Origin: Amia ocellicauda
Lineage: Eukaryota; Chordata; Actinopteri; Amiiformes; Amiidae
DNA length: 64,000 bases
Direction of reading: 5' to 3'
Assembly (NCBI RefSeq): GCF_036373705.1
Contig: NW_027102659.1
Location: forward strand, 434,001 to 498,000
Shown here: positions 20,778 through 30,969 of the stretch, in pieces
How the letters are laid out: each line of letters starts with the position of its first letter
Position numbering within the stretch: the first letter of the stretch is position 1
The notes under the pieces: model-generated
What the model saw: the letters and a program-made list of their open reading frames with translations, nothing else
What the model was told of the DNA's origin: nothing
The model's database searches: none
Position numbers and translations under genes: made by a program

Positions 20778-20850
20778 GATGATGATGATGATGATGATGT
20801 TGTTGTTCTTGTTGATGTTGTTGTTCTTGTTGTTGTTCTTGTTGTCGTCG
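20778..20850. repeat. (GAT)n–(GTT/CTT)n microsatellite
   Basis: Trinucleotide tract closing a repeat unit. Confidence 0.88.
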
Positions 20851-21251
20851 TGGTCGCCGTCATTATTATTGTTAAAGTAAAGCAGTAGTTAGATTTGTTG
20901 CTACCGTAAGGTGTAGAAGGCACAATAGCTCTGATAGTCTGGTGGTGAAGGAAGACCACCAGCCGTTTGAACAAGCCATTCAGCATCACCTTGTTGGGTT
21001 AAGTGCAGGCACTGTCAGAGCGCAGGGCGTCCTGCCTTTGATAGAGTTTCCAAAGTGTCCTGATGTGCCCTTGAGCAATGCAAAATAGGTCAGTGAAAAT
21101 AGAAACCTTTATCTCACAGGCTGGCCCACGGGAAACGCCTGTGCGCGTTTTACCAGCCTGCTTCGATGGGAGCCATTCGAAACGCCAGGACGGGTCGGTT
21201 TTACCAGCAGTCTCCAACGGTAACCGTTCTAAGCAAGAGGTGACGGTGTCA

Positions 21252-21324
21252 GTTTCCGAAGTGTAGCGGTTATCACGTTCTCCTAACGCACGAAAGGTCC
21301 CCGGTTTGAAACCGGGCGGAAAGA
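21252..21324 (+). pseudogene. tRNA-Val (AAC) pseudogene-like copy
   Basis: Anticodon AAC. The acceptor end reads CGGAAAG, so the first pair is G opposite G. The T loop reads TTTGAAA and the D arm and anticodon stem also differ from consensus. Probably a decayed tRNA gene. The sister copy at 52256-52328 shares most of these changes. Confidence 0.7.
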
Positions 21325-21489
21325 GCCTGCTGTGGGCCGGCCCTTTTCGTCCTGCTTGCCCTCGTGGTTCCCCGGAGGCGGTAGGTGGCTTTTCTTCATT
21401 GGAGTTCCCGAAATTGGTGGACTCAGAGCGTCCGTCCGTCGACAGGTTGAAATTGTAAACGCTGGTGTAGCCACTTTTAATTAAAATCT

Positions 21490-21549
21490 GATGATGATGT
21501 TATTGTTCTTGTTGTTGTTGTTGTTGTTCTTGTTTTTCTTTTTGTCGTC
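21490..21549. repeat. (GAT)n–(GTT/CTT)n microsatellite
   Basis: Trinucleotide tract closing a repeat unit, mostly GTT/CTT. Confidence 0.85.
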
Positions 21550-21884
21550 GAGGTCGCCGTCATTATTATTGTTAAAGTAAAGCTACCGTAAGGTGTAGAA
21601 GGCACAATAGCTCTGTGATTGTCTGATGGTGGCACAAGATGAGCAGCAGCTGTTTGAACAAGCCAGTGAGCATGACCTTGTTGGGGTAAGTGTAAGTCTT
21701 GTCATAGCTCAGGGCGTTCTTCCTTTGTAAGAGTTTCCAAAGTGTCCTGATGTGTCCTTGAGCAATGCAAAATAGGTCAGTGAAAATAGAAACCTTTATC
21801 TCACAGGCTGGCCCACGGGAAACGCCTGTGCGCGTTTTACCAGCCGGCTTCGATGGGAGCCATTCGAAACACCAGGACAGGTCG

Positions 21885-21957
21885 GTTTCCGTAGTGTAGT
21901 GGCTATCACGTTCGCCTCACACGCGAAAGGTCCCTGGTTCGAAACCGGGCGGAAACA
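21885..21957 (+). tRNA. tRNA-Val (CAC)
   Basis: 73 nt with full acceptor pairing, anticodon CAC and one T:G wobble in the T stem, identical in these respects to the copy at 4241-4313. It lies 217 bases before the target-site duplication of element C. Confidence 0.87.
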
Positions 21958-22174
21958 ACCCGCGGTGCACGCGTGCTAGTGCTTTGTTATCTGTCCCTGT
22001 AACGCGGCCGGCCATCGTTTTCTCTTCCTCGGAGTGTCAAGAAATCCTGACCTTGAGAACAAACGATCACAGAAGGGTAGCTTTGCGAGGCGCTGGAACT
22101 GACAGTTTTAAAATCGATACATGTTGTTGCTGTTACAATACGACCGTAGCAGGATCGGCGACATTGCTGTTACT

Positions 22175-22180
22175 CTTATG
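22175..22180. other. Left target-site duplication of element C (CTTATG)
   Basis: CTTATG directly before the terminal repeat; the identical 6-mer follows the right terminal repeat at 38362-38367. Six-base duplications are the Polinton norm. Confidence 0.92.
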
Positions 22181-22365
22181 AGTAGATAGTAGGGTTTTAT
22201 GGGCGCGGCCTATTTTGTTATGACGTATGCCCTAAGCTTATTAATATTCCTACGTCATAATTGGGGGGCGTGATTTTAGGTAGAGTTATTTCCTTAATTA
22301 TTCCTACGTCATATCCGTCAGAAAGTGTACACCCATAAAACCCTGAACAACAAGGCCGCCCATAA
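22181..22365. repeat. Left terminal inverted repeat of element C (185 bp)
   Basis: Starts AGTAGATAGTAGGG. It pairs with 38177-38361 with about four mismatches. CRE-like motifs TGACGTA (22221), TACGTCAT (22251) and TACGTCAT (22305) recur within it. Inverted termini with protein-primed polymerase imply replication from the ends. Confidence 0.93.
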
Positions 22366-23627
22366 CCTGTTGTTCTTGTTGTTCTTGTTGGTCAACTGTA
22401 GAGTGTGAATGGGTCGGCTCTTCCTGTAGTGTTTGGGGGTCTTTTTTAAATATACATGTAATGGTTTAGTAAATCTAAACCGTTATAAGATCAACAAGTT
22501 CTGCTGTCTGTAATGGTCCCAGGTCTTAACAATGCCAGTTTTGAATAGTGCGTTTATCATATTCACACTGTCTCTGTCTGTCTCTCTCTCTCTCTCGCCC
22601 AATCATTTTATAAGATCAACAAGTTCTGTTGTCTGTTATGATCCCAGGTCCTAACAATGCCTGTTTTGCATAGGGTACTTATGTTATCCACACTGTATCT
22701 GGCTCTGTCTCTCCCCTCAAATTTAATTAAAAATAAAATTAAAAAAGAGGGTGTGTGTGTGGGTGTTTGTGTGTATAGGTTAATTGTTTAAAAAAAAAAA
22801 AAAAAAAAGCTGTGGTTATATTTTATCTCTCACATAATGTGTTCAGTCGTTTTACTTAAATACATTCTAGGGTCTTAAAGCTCATAAGAGTTAGACTTAA
22901 GATAAGGATATGCTTTTAAGGTATTTTAGCAGTCTCAATCCCTGATGATAAGGAATCGTTTAAAAAATAAAAACAACTGATCACTCAATGCTAAATAGAT
23001 CACAACACTCAAGGCTAAATCACTCACACCATGGGTGGCGGGGGTGGGCTCAGACAACAGTACGTATGGCATGTGGTATCAAAACATTAAGAATACTTTT
23101 AACCTATATAATTTATAAGCTTTGTAAAATAAACCCAAATATCTCTTTTGCGGGGATAAACGCTGTTCTGAGTAGTTTGTGACTTGTTTAATACCAAACA
23201 AAGCATCGCTATTAAAAAAAAAAAAAAAATCACTGTAAAAGCGCTAGTTATTTTTGATCTTTATAGTTATTTTCTTGGCTCAGGTTGTTTTTTAGCGCTT
23301 ATAAAGGCCTGAAATATTCTTAGTGGTTTGTTGACTATAGGTCTTGATGCTTAAAAATGTTTTTTTGAGAGACCTAAAGGTTCTAATAAAAGTTTAGAGT
23401 AGAGAGGAAGAGATCGTCTCCATCTTGGTTTCTATTTGAAATTTGATGCAGTGTCATTTTATTGGTTGGTTTTGATATGTTAATTGGTAACAGGGCGGCA
23501 CAAAGGCCAGACCAGAACAATGCCTTACAAGCAGATCCGGCATGTGGCCATCAGTATAAGTATGAAGGTCTGGTCTTCAGCTCGACAGACTCATACTGAC
23601 CTTTCGATTTAAGACTAAAGATCAACA
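22366..23627. promoter_or_regulatory. Left-arm non-coding region and promoter, element C
   Basis: No gene seen in these 1.26 kb. Contents: a direct tandem repeat of about 125 bp (22483-22607 and 22608-about 22715, sharing TAAGATCAACAAGTTCTG); a (CT)n tract inside it; a (GT)n tract and an A-run near 22750-22808; another A-run near 23215. A TATA-like TATAAG at 23555-23560 lies about 70 bases before the ATG of the multi-exon gene, a fair core-promoter spacing once a 5' leader is allowed for. Confidence 0.55.
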
Positions 23628-25669
23628 ATGTCCGGAAACAACATCAGCGACTTCGATTTAAACGAGTTTTTAGGCAAGTCTTCAGATTATTTTCATTGAC
23701 TCAGAGCGTGTTGTGTGCATGTATTGTAAATAAGGCTATAACATCTGTTTTAAGTTCTGTAAAATTATTTTTCAGCCAGTCAACAGGAGTTAATTCCCAA
23801 CGCTGAGGAGATCATCTGGAACAACGACGGTAAGATTTTTGTGTTTGCGCTCATGGGTTCTTATGTATGGGTGTGTGTGGTTTTGAAGCGGCTCATTAGA
23901 GTTATGAAAACATTTTAATATATATTAATGCCGGTCTCTTTAATTACACAGAAACTATCGAAAGGCCTGTGATTAATGTCTCCGAGGATCGACCAAGAGA
24001 AGTGGTTGTCCCTAGACATGCTGTCTGCCGACCGGGTAAGAACTAAACCCCTGTTTGTTTGTATAACGTTTCTGTAAGATGTTTGAGTCCAGTTTTGTTA
24101 ATTTAAAAAAATTATCCTGTCTAACAGTATTAAGAAACGTGGTTCGAGACAACGAAAGGCCTTCCACATCGAGGGCTTGTTTCGTTTTACCTTCGAGAAC
24201 CGTAACCTTTCACGAATCTGAAAGGCCGTCAGCCCCGGTATCTGATAGATGTGAGTATATGTCTGCAGCCTGTAAGAGGTAAAAGCTTTTTATAAAGCGG
24301 TGTGGTTAAAGGTTAAACATGTCTCTTACCTTCACAGCGGTGCAAAAAGCTAAACCAGCCGAAAAACATAAGAAACGATTATTCTGTGGAGGTAAGTAAG
24401 ATCTTTCAAACTTTAATGTTTTTAAAAGGGCTTTGTTTGCCCGTTGAGGGCTAATATTTAAGCCATGGGTGACCGTTTCCTGTAGGGCGGGGGCTTCTGG
24501 GAAAGATCTTTAGAAGTCCGGACAGGTCTAGGCTTGTTTCTGGGGAACGTGTTTAGAAATGACCGATTGCCGTACCGTCTGGTTAGGAAGTAAAGCCGTC
24601 TGAAAGGGTTTAGTAAGTTGTTTGGCTTATCTCCCGCTATTATACTTCTGTTTTAAAGTGGTTGTAGGAAAAGGCTTGAAGGTGTTCATTGTATTTAATA
24701 TTTAAACAGATCGTGAAAACGTTTGTGAAACAGGAAGTCCCGGGATCAGGAAGCGTTTACACTTGGAAGGTTCGTTTAAAAATGAAATGTTGTTGTGTGT
24801 GTGTGTGTTTTATTAACAATATTACAGTTTTTAAAGAAACATTTAAGAAACAGTTTATTTACAGCGGCTTCTCTCTTTTACATTTATTATCAAGTCCTAA
24901 TAAATATATTGTCTGTAAATAATAAGGTGTTGTAGTGAATGTCTAAGGCTATTTTCAAAGGTCTAAAAAAGCTAAAGGTTTTGAATGTCCTGGACATGTT
25001 GTTTTAAGTTTGATTTCTGTCGCCGTTTAAAGATGTAAATGTAATGTATATTTTTATTCTTCCCAAGACTCTTGGGATAGTCATTCTGTGGATGAGCTAT
25101 TGAGGACAATTACCCCGTCTAAGTGGGATCAAACATCTTCCCCGGTGAGATCACCGAGAGGATCCCCCACGGTGGTCTTGGAGACCCCCCAACATCTACT
25201 CAGGCCACAGCCTTCTGGGGGTAATTCAACACCCCAGATTCAGCCCGCCGCATTGTCGGGCGGAACAAATACAGGCATCCAACAACCTCAGGGGTCGCCG
25301 TCAGTCAGGGCTGACACACCACCCAACGACGGCCTGGTTTCAACATCGTCCCCCCAGACCCGTTTCTTGGCTACAGAAACGCGGAACAGTACCCCGCGCT
25401 TGGCCAGGGTGTCACCGCAAAGGCCTTCTTGGTCTCCGTCCATGAGTATACGCTCGCTCCCTGCCTCCTTCGACCGAGATTTACCGGAGCGACCATCCTT
25501 TGAAGCTGAGCCAGGCCACCAGCCCCCGGAGCTACTTCCTGAAGGTCGGCATGAGTTGCTACATACTTTGTTACAAAATCAAAGACTTGTGTTACTGGGG
25601 CAAAACCTGGTGATAGAGAGCCAAAACACCCTTATTAATACCCTTACTAACGAATTGTACCGTATTTAA
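23628..25669 (+). CDS. Seven-exon gene of unknown function, all introns phase 1
   Basis: Splice signals mark seven exon-like blocks: 23628-23673, 23776-23829, 23952-24035, 24128-24250, 24338-24391, 24710-24769 and 25068-25669. Acceptors are pyrimidine-AG (for example TTTTCAG, CTAACAG, TTCACAG) and donors mostly GTAAG or GTGAG. The first donor is GCAAGT, a GC–AG type. Every intron falls in phase 1. The start MSGNNISDFDLNEF follows a TATA-like site. The early exons are short and acidic. The last encodes about 200 aa rich in Pro, Ser and Thr, then a leucine-rich helix (LLHTLLQNQRLVL) that could form a coiled coil. No known domain recognised; a regulatory or tegument-like role is only a guess from its place first in the rightward arm. 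Confidence 0.6.
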
Positions 25670-25852
25670 TGTTTTAATAGACACAAAACGCCTTACTATT
25701 GTGGGTTGTTGGAAAAATAAAAAATAAATTAAAAAATGTCCTGACTTGGTAAAAGAACTCACAAACTAAAGGATTATGAACAAGCTAGGGCCCCAAAAAG
25801 ACCTTCCCGAGAGAACATCCCCGGCCCTGTTGTGAACTCCTCTGATGTCCCA

Positions 25853-26650
25853 ATGAACCTGGAACTATTACAAATGATAAATGATTTAAATAACCCCCAA
25901 TTACCACCGATAGAATGTGAATTAACACACTTACCGGTGAACCCCGACCTGTTACAGATGGTCAATGATCTAAATAACCACCTCCCACCGGTAGCGCTTA
26001 TAGAGGTTCACCCCCTAGTTCACCCCGATTTGTTTGAAATGGTGGAGGCTTTGGAGGAGCTACCCCGACCAAATTCTGCCCCTATTATAAATTATTTGAG
26101 ACAATTAGAACACAGGATGGCGGCAGAAGCAGCCATCACTATAGAGGAGGGTCTTGACATTAACCGGTTGGATATCTTTGAAGGACTTTTACAGGCTTTA
26201 AATGAGCCTCCTCAAAAAGGGGGTTTTGTAGATGTCAGCAGTGGGGGTGTTCGGAATGTGGAGGGTTCTGAGACTGATAAGGCTGTGGAGGACATGCTCT
26301 GTGAGAATGTAGGGGGTGAAGGCTTGGTTCAAAATGATGATGTGTCCAAGAGTACCAGTGATCCCGTGATTATAGATAGACCGGCCTATAACAATTTTGA
26401 AATGATTCAGCGTTTTACTTTTGCAGAACTTTTAAATTGTGACAATTATGCAGAAATATTTGTCAACATACACGAGGCCTTGCAGAAAATGCTTGAACAG
26501 GTTGCTGAAAGGGTCAGACCTCGAGATGTTGTACAGTTAGAACTCAGAGGGGATGCTTTGTTTAGCAACCTATCTGCAATGCTGAGTGGAGATAATTTAG
26601 ATGTCTGGCTAAAATCGAAGCGTTATTGCAAAGTAACGCAGCCATCTTAG
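25853..26650 (+). CDS. Uncharacterised acidic protein with three N-terminal repeats
   Basis: About 265 aa from the ATG at 25853. The same frame is open further upstream but has no other ATG, so a spliced or different start is possible. Residues 1-75 hold three repeats of about 25 aa around LELLQMINDLNN, PDLLQMVNDLNN and PDLFEMVEALEE, each followed by a proline pair. The rest is acidic. Family not recognised. It lies between the multi-exon gene, whose poly(A)-like AATAAA motifs are near 25710, and the polymerase, overlapping the latter by 25 bases. Confidence 0.55.
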   Translation: MNLELLQMINDLNNPQLPPIECELTHLPVNPDLLQMVNDLNNHLPPVALIEVHPLVHPDLFEMVEALEELPRPNSAPIINYLRQLEHRMAAEAAITIEEGLDINRLDIFEGLLQALNEPPQKGGFVDVSSGGVRNVEGSETDKAVEDMLCENVGGEGLVQNDDVSKSTSDPVIIDRPAYNNFEMIQRFTFAELLNCDNYAEIFVNIHEALQKMLEQVAERVRPRDVVQLELRGDALFSNLSAMLSGDNLDVWLKSKRYCKVTQPS

Positions 26651-29600
26651 CTGATGAAAGTCTGTCTCTGGTAATGAATGTGGTTCGTAACCCTGAGGGT
26701 GGGGCGCTTAGAAGACTGTCGAAATGCTTGAAGAACGACATAATTAGGACCAAGCTCAGGCAATTAGTGGTGAGTTCCAGTGGGGACAATAAGCTCTGTT
26801 TTGCTTACAGTTTAATAAAACTACTCACCCCCGACATGCCTGAACCCCAAGCTCTGCAAGAGGCTTTAATGCTTCATCAGAGGGCCGGCTTAAACTCTCA
26901 ACAGATGGTTGCCTTTTCAGACATTACCAAGTTTGAGGAGTTGTTGTCTTTAAAAATTGTTGTGTGGTACCGTTGTGAGGTAAAGGAAGTATTTGTTAAA
27001 TTTCAGACACATCCTGAAACCCATACACAGACACTGTTTCTCTTCCTAGGTGATAGACATTAATTTGGAATAAAGAGTTTGACGGCTTTTTTGGGTTGTT
27101 CGTATGTTTGTCATTGGTGTTATAAGGCCTTCAATGATAAGCTTAAGCACCGCTGTGACGGTTACTGTAACGTCTGTTTCAATCCGCAATGTCGTAAGGG
27201 TTTGGCCCCTACCATCCAATGTAAAGATTGCTTAAGGATTTGTCTCTCAACGTTCTGTTTTTCCGAGCATAAGGTACAGAGGGCCGCTGCTGAGGGGGTT
27301 AAAAAACTGAGTTATTGTGATCAAACTAAATATTGCCCGCAGTGTTGCCTCCAGTACCATTTTCATGAGGTTAAACCACACAAATGTCTGGAGCCGAGAT
27401 GCAGGATCTGTAATGCTGATTTAACCTCGGGGTCCGAACACCAGTGCTTTATTCAGCCGGTTAAAAAGGAGCCGCCGCACAACCGGTATGTCTTTTTTGC
27501 TTTTGAATGCCGGCAAGAAAACGGGGTCCACGTTGCTAATTATATACACTGTATTGACATGTTGGATCGTGAGTGGTCAGCTAGCGGTGAGAGTTGTGTC
27601 AGGGATTTCTTTACGCGGTATCGCGGTCCAAAATACCTCAATTACACATTTATTGCCCACAATGCTAAGGGTTATGATTCTTACATTTTGATGAAGTATC
27701 TGGTGGAAAATGGGGTGACCCCAAAAATAATAGCTCAGGGTAGCAAGATCATGTGTTTCACCGACGAAGCTTTCAACTAACGTTACATAGACTCGTTAAA
27801 TTTCCTCCCCATGAAATTGAGCGCTTTGCCTAAGGCTCTGGGTTTTGAGGCTCAGAAGAAAGGTTGGTTCTGCCATTTTTTTAATACTAAGGACACTCAA
27901 AATTATCGAGGGTCCTACCCGCCCGCCTCTTATTATGGGGTTGATACTATGATGTCTCATGAGAGGGAGGAATTCTTTAAATGGTACAATACGGTTAAGT
28001 GAGGTGTTTTTGATTTCCGAGAAGAGATGGCCGCTTATTGTAAAAATGATGTGGTGATCCTTAAAGAAGCCTGTGTGCGTTTCTGCGCCGAGGTTATCAA
28101 CACATCGGGTCTCGACCCTTTGCAAAGTGTGACCATAGTGTCTCTCTGCATGAAAATGTATCGGTCCAATTTCTTGCAGAGAAACACTATAGCGGTCACC
28201 ACTTCTGACAACTATCGTGCTAGACAAAATAACTTTTCGACTGTCTCCATACAGTGGCTGGAATACCTGAGTGCCCGGGATAACATATTCATCAGACATG
28301 CTTTAAATCAAGGGGAAGTCAAAATGGGGCCTTACTACTTAGACGGTTTTAGCGACGTGTTCGGGCGGCGTACCGCTAATGAGTTTGCTGGTTGTATTTA
28401 CCATGGCTGTCCTCAGTGCTTCGACCCAAACACCTTTAACCCCGAATCACAAAAACTCTGCGGTGATATCTACTATGATTTCCAGGAACGAATTGAAACT
28501 TTAAAAAACACCTATGGTTTGAACGTGCTGGTGATTTGGGAACACGAGTGGACGACCCTGAAGCAACAGGATGCGGGGGTACAATGGTTTATGGAAACCT
28601 TGGACTTTCCTGAATGTCTAGAGCCCCGGGATGCGTTATTTGTGGGTCGTACCAATGCCCTCTGTTTACATTATGAGGTAAAGGAGGGTGAGAGAGTAGA
28701 TTACTATGATTTCACCAGTCTGTACCCTTATGTCAACAAGACCAAAATGTACCCGCTGGGGCGTCCAACCATTGTTTATCGTGACTTTCTCGAAATCGGA
28801 CATTACTTTAGTTTGATCAAAGTCACCATGTACCCTCCTCGCGAGCTGTTCTTACCCGTGTTGCCTTACAGGTGTTCGGGAAAATTGATGTTCCCTCTGT
28901 GTAGAACGTGTGTGGAAACTGAAAATCAAACTACCTCTTGTCTGCACAGTGATGAAGAGAGAGCGCTGACGGGTGTCTGGTGTAGCATTGAGCTTGACAA
29001 GGCGGTGGAGAAAGGTTACAGAGTCGGTAAGGTGTATGAGGTTTGGCATTTTTCTGAAAAAACTGATACTCTTTTTGCTGATTACATTATGACCCATCTG
29101 AAAGGGAAACAGGAGGCATCGGGCAATCCCTCATGGTGTGTTGACTCCGCGGCCAAAGAGCGATACGTTCAGCAATATTTTGAAAAGGAAGGGATCCGTC
29201 TAGAGCCGGGGAACATAACTGTAAACCCCGCCAAGAGACAAATGTCCAAACTGATTTTAAACAGTCTGTGGGGTAAGTTTGGGGAAAGAAATTACCGTCT
29301 AAACACAACCTTGATTAAAACCCCTGAACTGTTCATAGAATTTATGTTTTCCAAACAACATGCAGTATCACACTTTCAATTCTTAAATGACCACGTGGCA
29401 CAGGTCCAGTGGAGGGCCCCTAAAGATTTCCCCACCAAACAGGGGAACGTTAATGTTTTCATAGCGGTTTTTACCTCGGCTTACGCCCGGCTTGAACTGT
29501 ACAACTTAATGGATCAGTTGCAGGAACGCACGCTCTATCATGATACTGACTCTGTAATCTTTGTCACCAGGCCAGGGGATTGGGTCCCTCCCCTCGGGGA

Positions 29601-29964
29601 CTACCTTGGGGAGTTAACGAGCGAACTAGATCCTCAGGACCACATAGTGGAGTTTGTTTCAGGGGGTCCTAAGACTTACGCATACAGAACGGCTGCGGGT
29701 AAGACCTGTATGAAAGTTAAGGGTTTCACTCTGAACCATTGTAACAACAAGCTCATTAACATCAAGTCTCTGACGACCCTGGTAGAAAGTTTTGTAACCG
29801 AGAAAGACGCGCCTCCTCGTGAGATTATTACAGCCGGAAATCAGATCTATCGCAATAAAAAGGGGTACACGTTGGAAAATAGATCACTAAACAAACGGTT
29901 CAGGGTGGTGTACAATAAAAGAGTGTTGAAGACTGATTATACCACTCTGCCTTATGGATATTAG
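26626..29964 (+). pseudogene. Protein-primed family B DNA polymerase (pPolB)
   Basis: Would copy the linear element genome from its ends using a terminal protein primer. Order seen: N-terminal part (about 26626-27063); a cysteine/histidine-rich zinc-binding-like part (about 27079-27480, with CHWCYKAF, CNVCFNPQC, CPQCCLQYHFH); a 3'-5' exonuclease region (AHNAKGYDSY near 27655 and YCKNDV near 28033); then polymerase motif A DFTSLYP near 28707, motif B KLILNSLWGKFG near 29247 and motif C YHDTDSV near 29538. Length of about 1,100 codons fits Polinton pPolB. It overlaps the ATPase start by 11 bases. Broken, with about three breaks, shared with element E. Confidence 0.9.
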
Positions 29965-30625
29965 CGGTGGTTTTGAAAACAGACTTCAACACCCTTTCTC
30001 CTGTATTATAGCCGGTCCCTCCAATTCGGGGAAGAGCTATCTTATAAAGAACATCATAGAAGATGTGGACGCAACCGTGTCCCAAGCTCTTGACAACATA
30101 GTGTGGTGTTTCTCTTGCTGGCAACCTCTCTACGATGATTTGGCTTGGAAAAAAAATAATCTGAAATTTGTGCAAGGTCTCCCCGCCTCGTTGTGTGGCG
30201 ATGACTTGTTCCCGCCCGGTAATACTAACCTAGTGATCCTTGATGACCTGATGGAGCAGGCCGGTGACAACAGTGAAGTGGAAAAAGCTTTCACAAAGTA
30301 CACTCATCATAGGAATTTAAGTATTATTTATTTAGTTCAAAATCTATTTTTTCAAGGTAAAAAAAGCCGCACTATTAATTTATATGCCAATTATATAATT
30401 CTTTTTAAAAACCCCAGAGATAAACTACAGGTCACCGTCTTGGCTCGTCAAATGTACCCTAACCAGACCAAGTTCTTTTTGGAGGCATTTGAGGATGCCA
30501 CCAAAAAACCCTACGGGTACTTGATTGCGGAATTAAATGCACAAACCCCAGAAGACTTTCGCCTAAGAACAGGTTTGTGCCCGCACGATTGGCCGGCAGT
30601 CTATGTGCTAAAGAAAAGGAAATAA
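29954..30625 (+). CDS. FtsK/HerA-type genome-packaging ATPase
   Basis: 223 aa and apparently intact. It would pump element DNA into capsids (A32-like, FtsK–HerA superfamily). Walker A is GPSNSGKS (residues 21-28) and Walker B is LVILDD (93-98). Downstream are a conserved basic patch FFQGKKSRT and an NPRDKLQ segment typical of Polinton ATPases. The C-terminus ends in lysines and arginine. The start codon lies within the end of the polymerase gene; the next gene follows after 6 bases, so the three genes are tightly packed on one strand. Confidence 0.9.
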   Translation: MDISGGFENRLQHPFSCIIAGPSNSGKSYLIKNIIEDVDATVSQALDNIVWCFSCWQPLYDDLAWKKNNLKFVQGLPASLCGDDLFPPGNTNLVILDDLMEQAGDNSEVEKAFTKYTHHRNLSIIYLVQNLFFQGKKSRTINLYANYIILFKNPRDKLQVTVLARQMYPNQTKFFLEAFEDATKKPYGYLIAELNAQTPEDFRLRTGLCPHDWPAVYVLKKRK

Positions 30626-30631
30626 ATAAGA

Positions 30632-30967
30632 ATGTCTGTTCGGATTAAAAGAAATCTGCCGCTTTTGCAAATGTTATTTGAGAGGAGCCCGCGCCATAGG
30701 AAAGCTGTGCTGGCAGGGGCCCCCTCGGATTTGATCGAGACCCTGTGTGAAATAGCTTTTAACATCTTACGCGGTAATATACCCCTAACCCCTTCTCAAC
30801 ATTCTAAACTCAAAAAACAAAAAGCGGTTATCAAGATCATCGCTAATAAGAAGTATTCTATTAAAAGAAAAAGAAAGAAGATTAATCAAACCGGGGGTTT
30901 TATAGGACCGCTGTTGAGCATAGCCGTGCCTTTCCTAACCAGTCTTCTAGCTTCCAGAGTGGGTTAA
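30632..30967 (+). CDS. Small basic protein with hydrophobic C-terminus
   Basis: 111 aa. The N-terminal two thirds are basic (RIKRNLPLL, then KKYSIKRKRKKINQ), followed by a hydrophobic segment GGFIGPLLSIAVPFLTSLL at about residues 88-106. A similar small gene lies next to the ATPase in related elements, and composition suggests a core or membrane-associated virion peptide (pX-like), but no diagnostic motif is visible. Two bases separate its stop from the next ATG. Confidence 0.6.
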   Translation: MSVRIKRNLPLLQMLFERSPRHRKAVLAGAPSDLIETLCEIAFNILRGNIPLTPSQHSKLKKQKAVIKIIANKKYSIKRKRKKINQTGGFIGPLLSIAVPFLTSLLASRVG

Positions 30968-30969
30968 TA

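Larger units (their letters stand above)
19428..22174. repeat. tRNA-Val repeat block 2
   Basis: Longest block, with four tRNA-Val copies (19622, 20240, 21252, 21885) in repeat units of two spacer types. Type A has GTGCACGCGTGCCAGTG after the tRNA. Type B has GGGCCGGCCCTTTTCG, whose T-run some 16-20 bases after the tRNA could end Pol III transcription. Four (GAT)n/(GTT)n tracts are present. No protein-coding gene seen. The block leads straight into the left terminal repeat of element C. Confidence 0.8.

Noticed and set aside
19428-22174. tRNA-derived SINE (V-SINE-like) instead of tRNA genes
   Set aside because: Units are in tandem with long shared spacers on both sides of the tRNA, with no A-rich or LINE-like tail and no flanking duplications, so a tRNA gene array fits better. 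A SINE origin for single units is not fully excluded.
22740-22810. A-run and (GT)n as retroposon tail
   Set aside because: No retroposon body precedes it and the same tract sits in E as part of the element's left arm.
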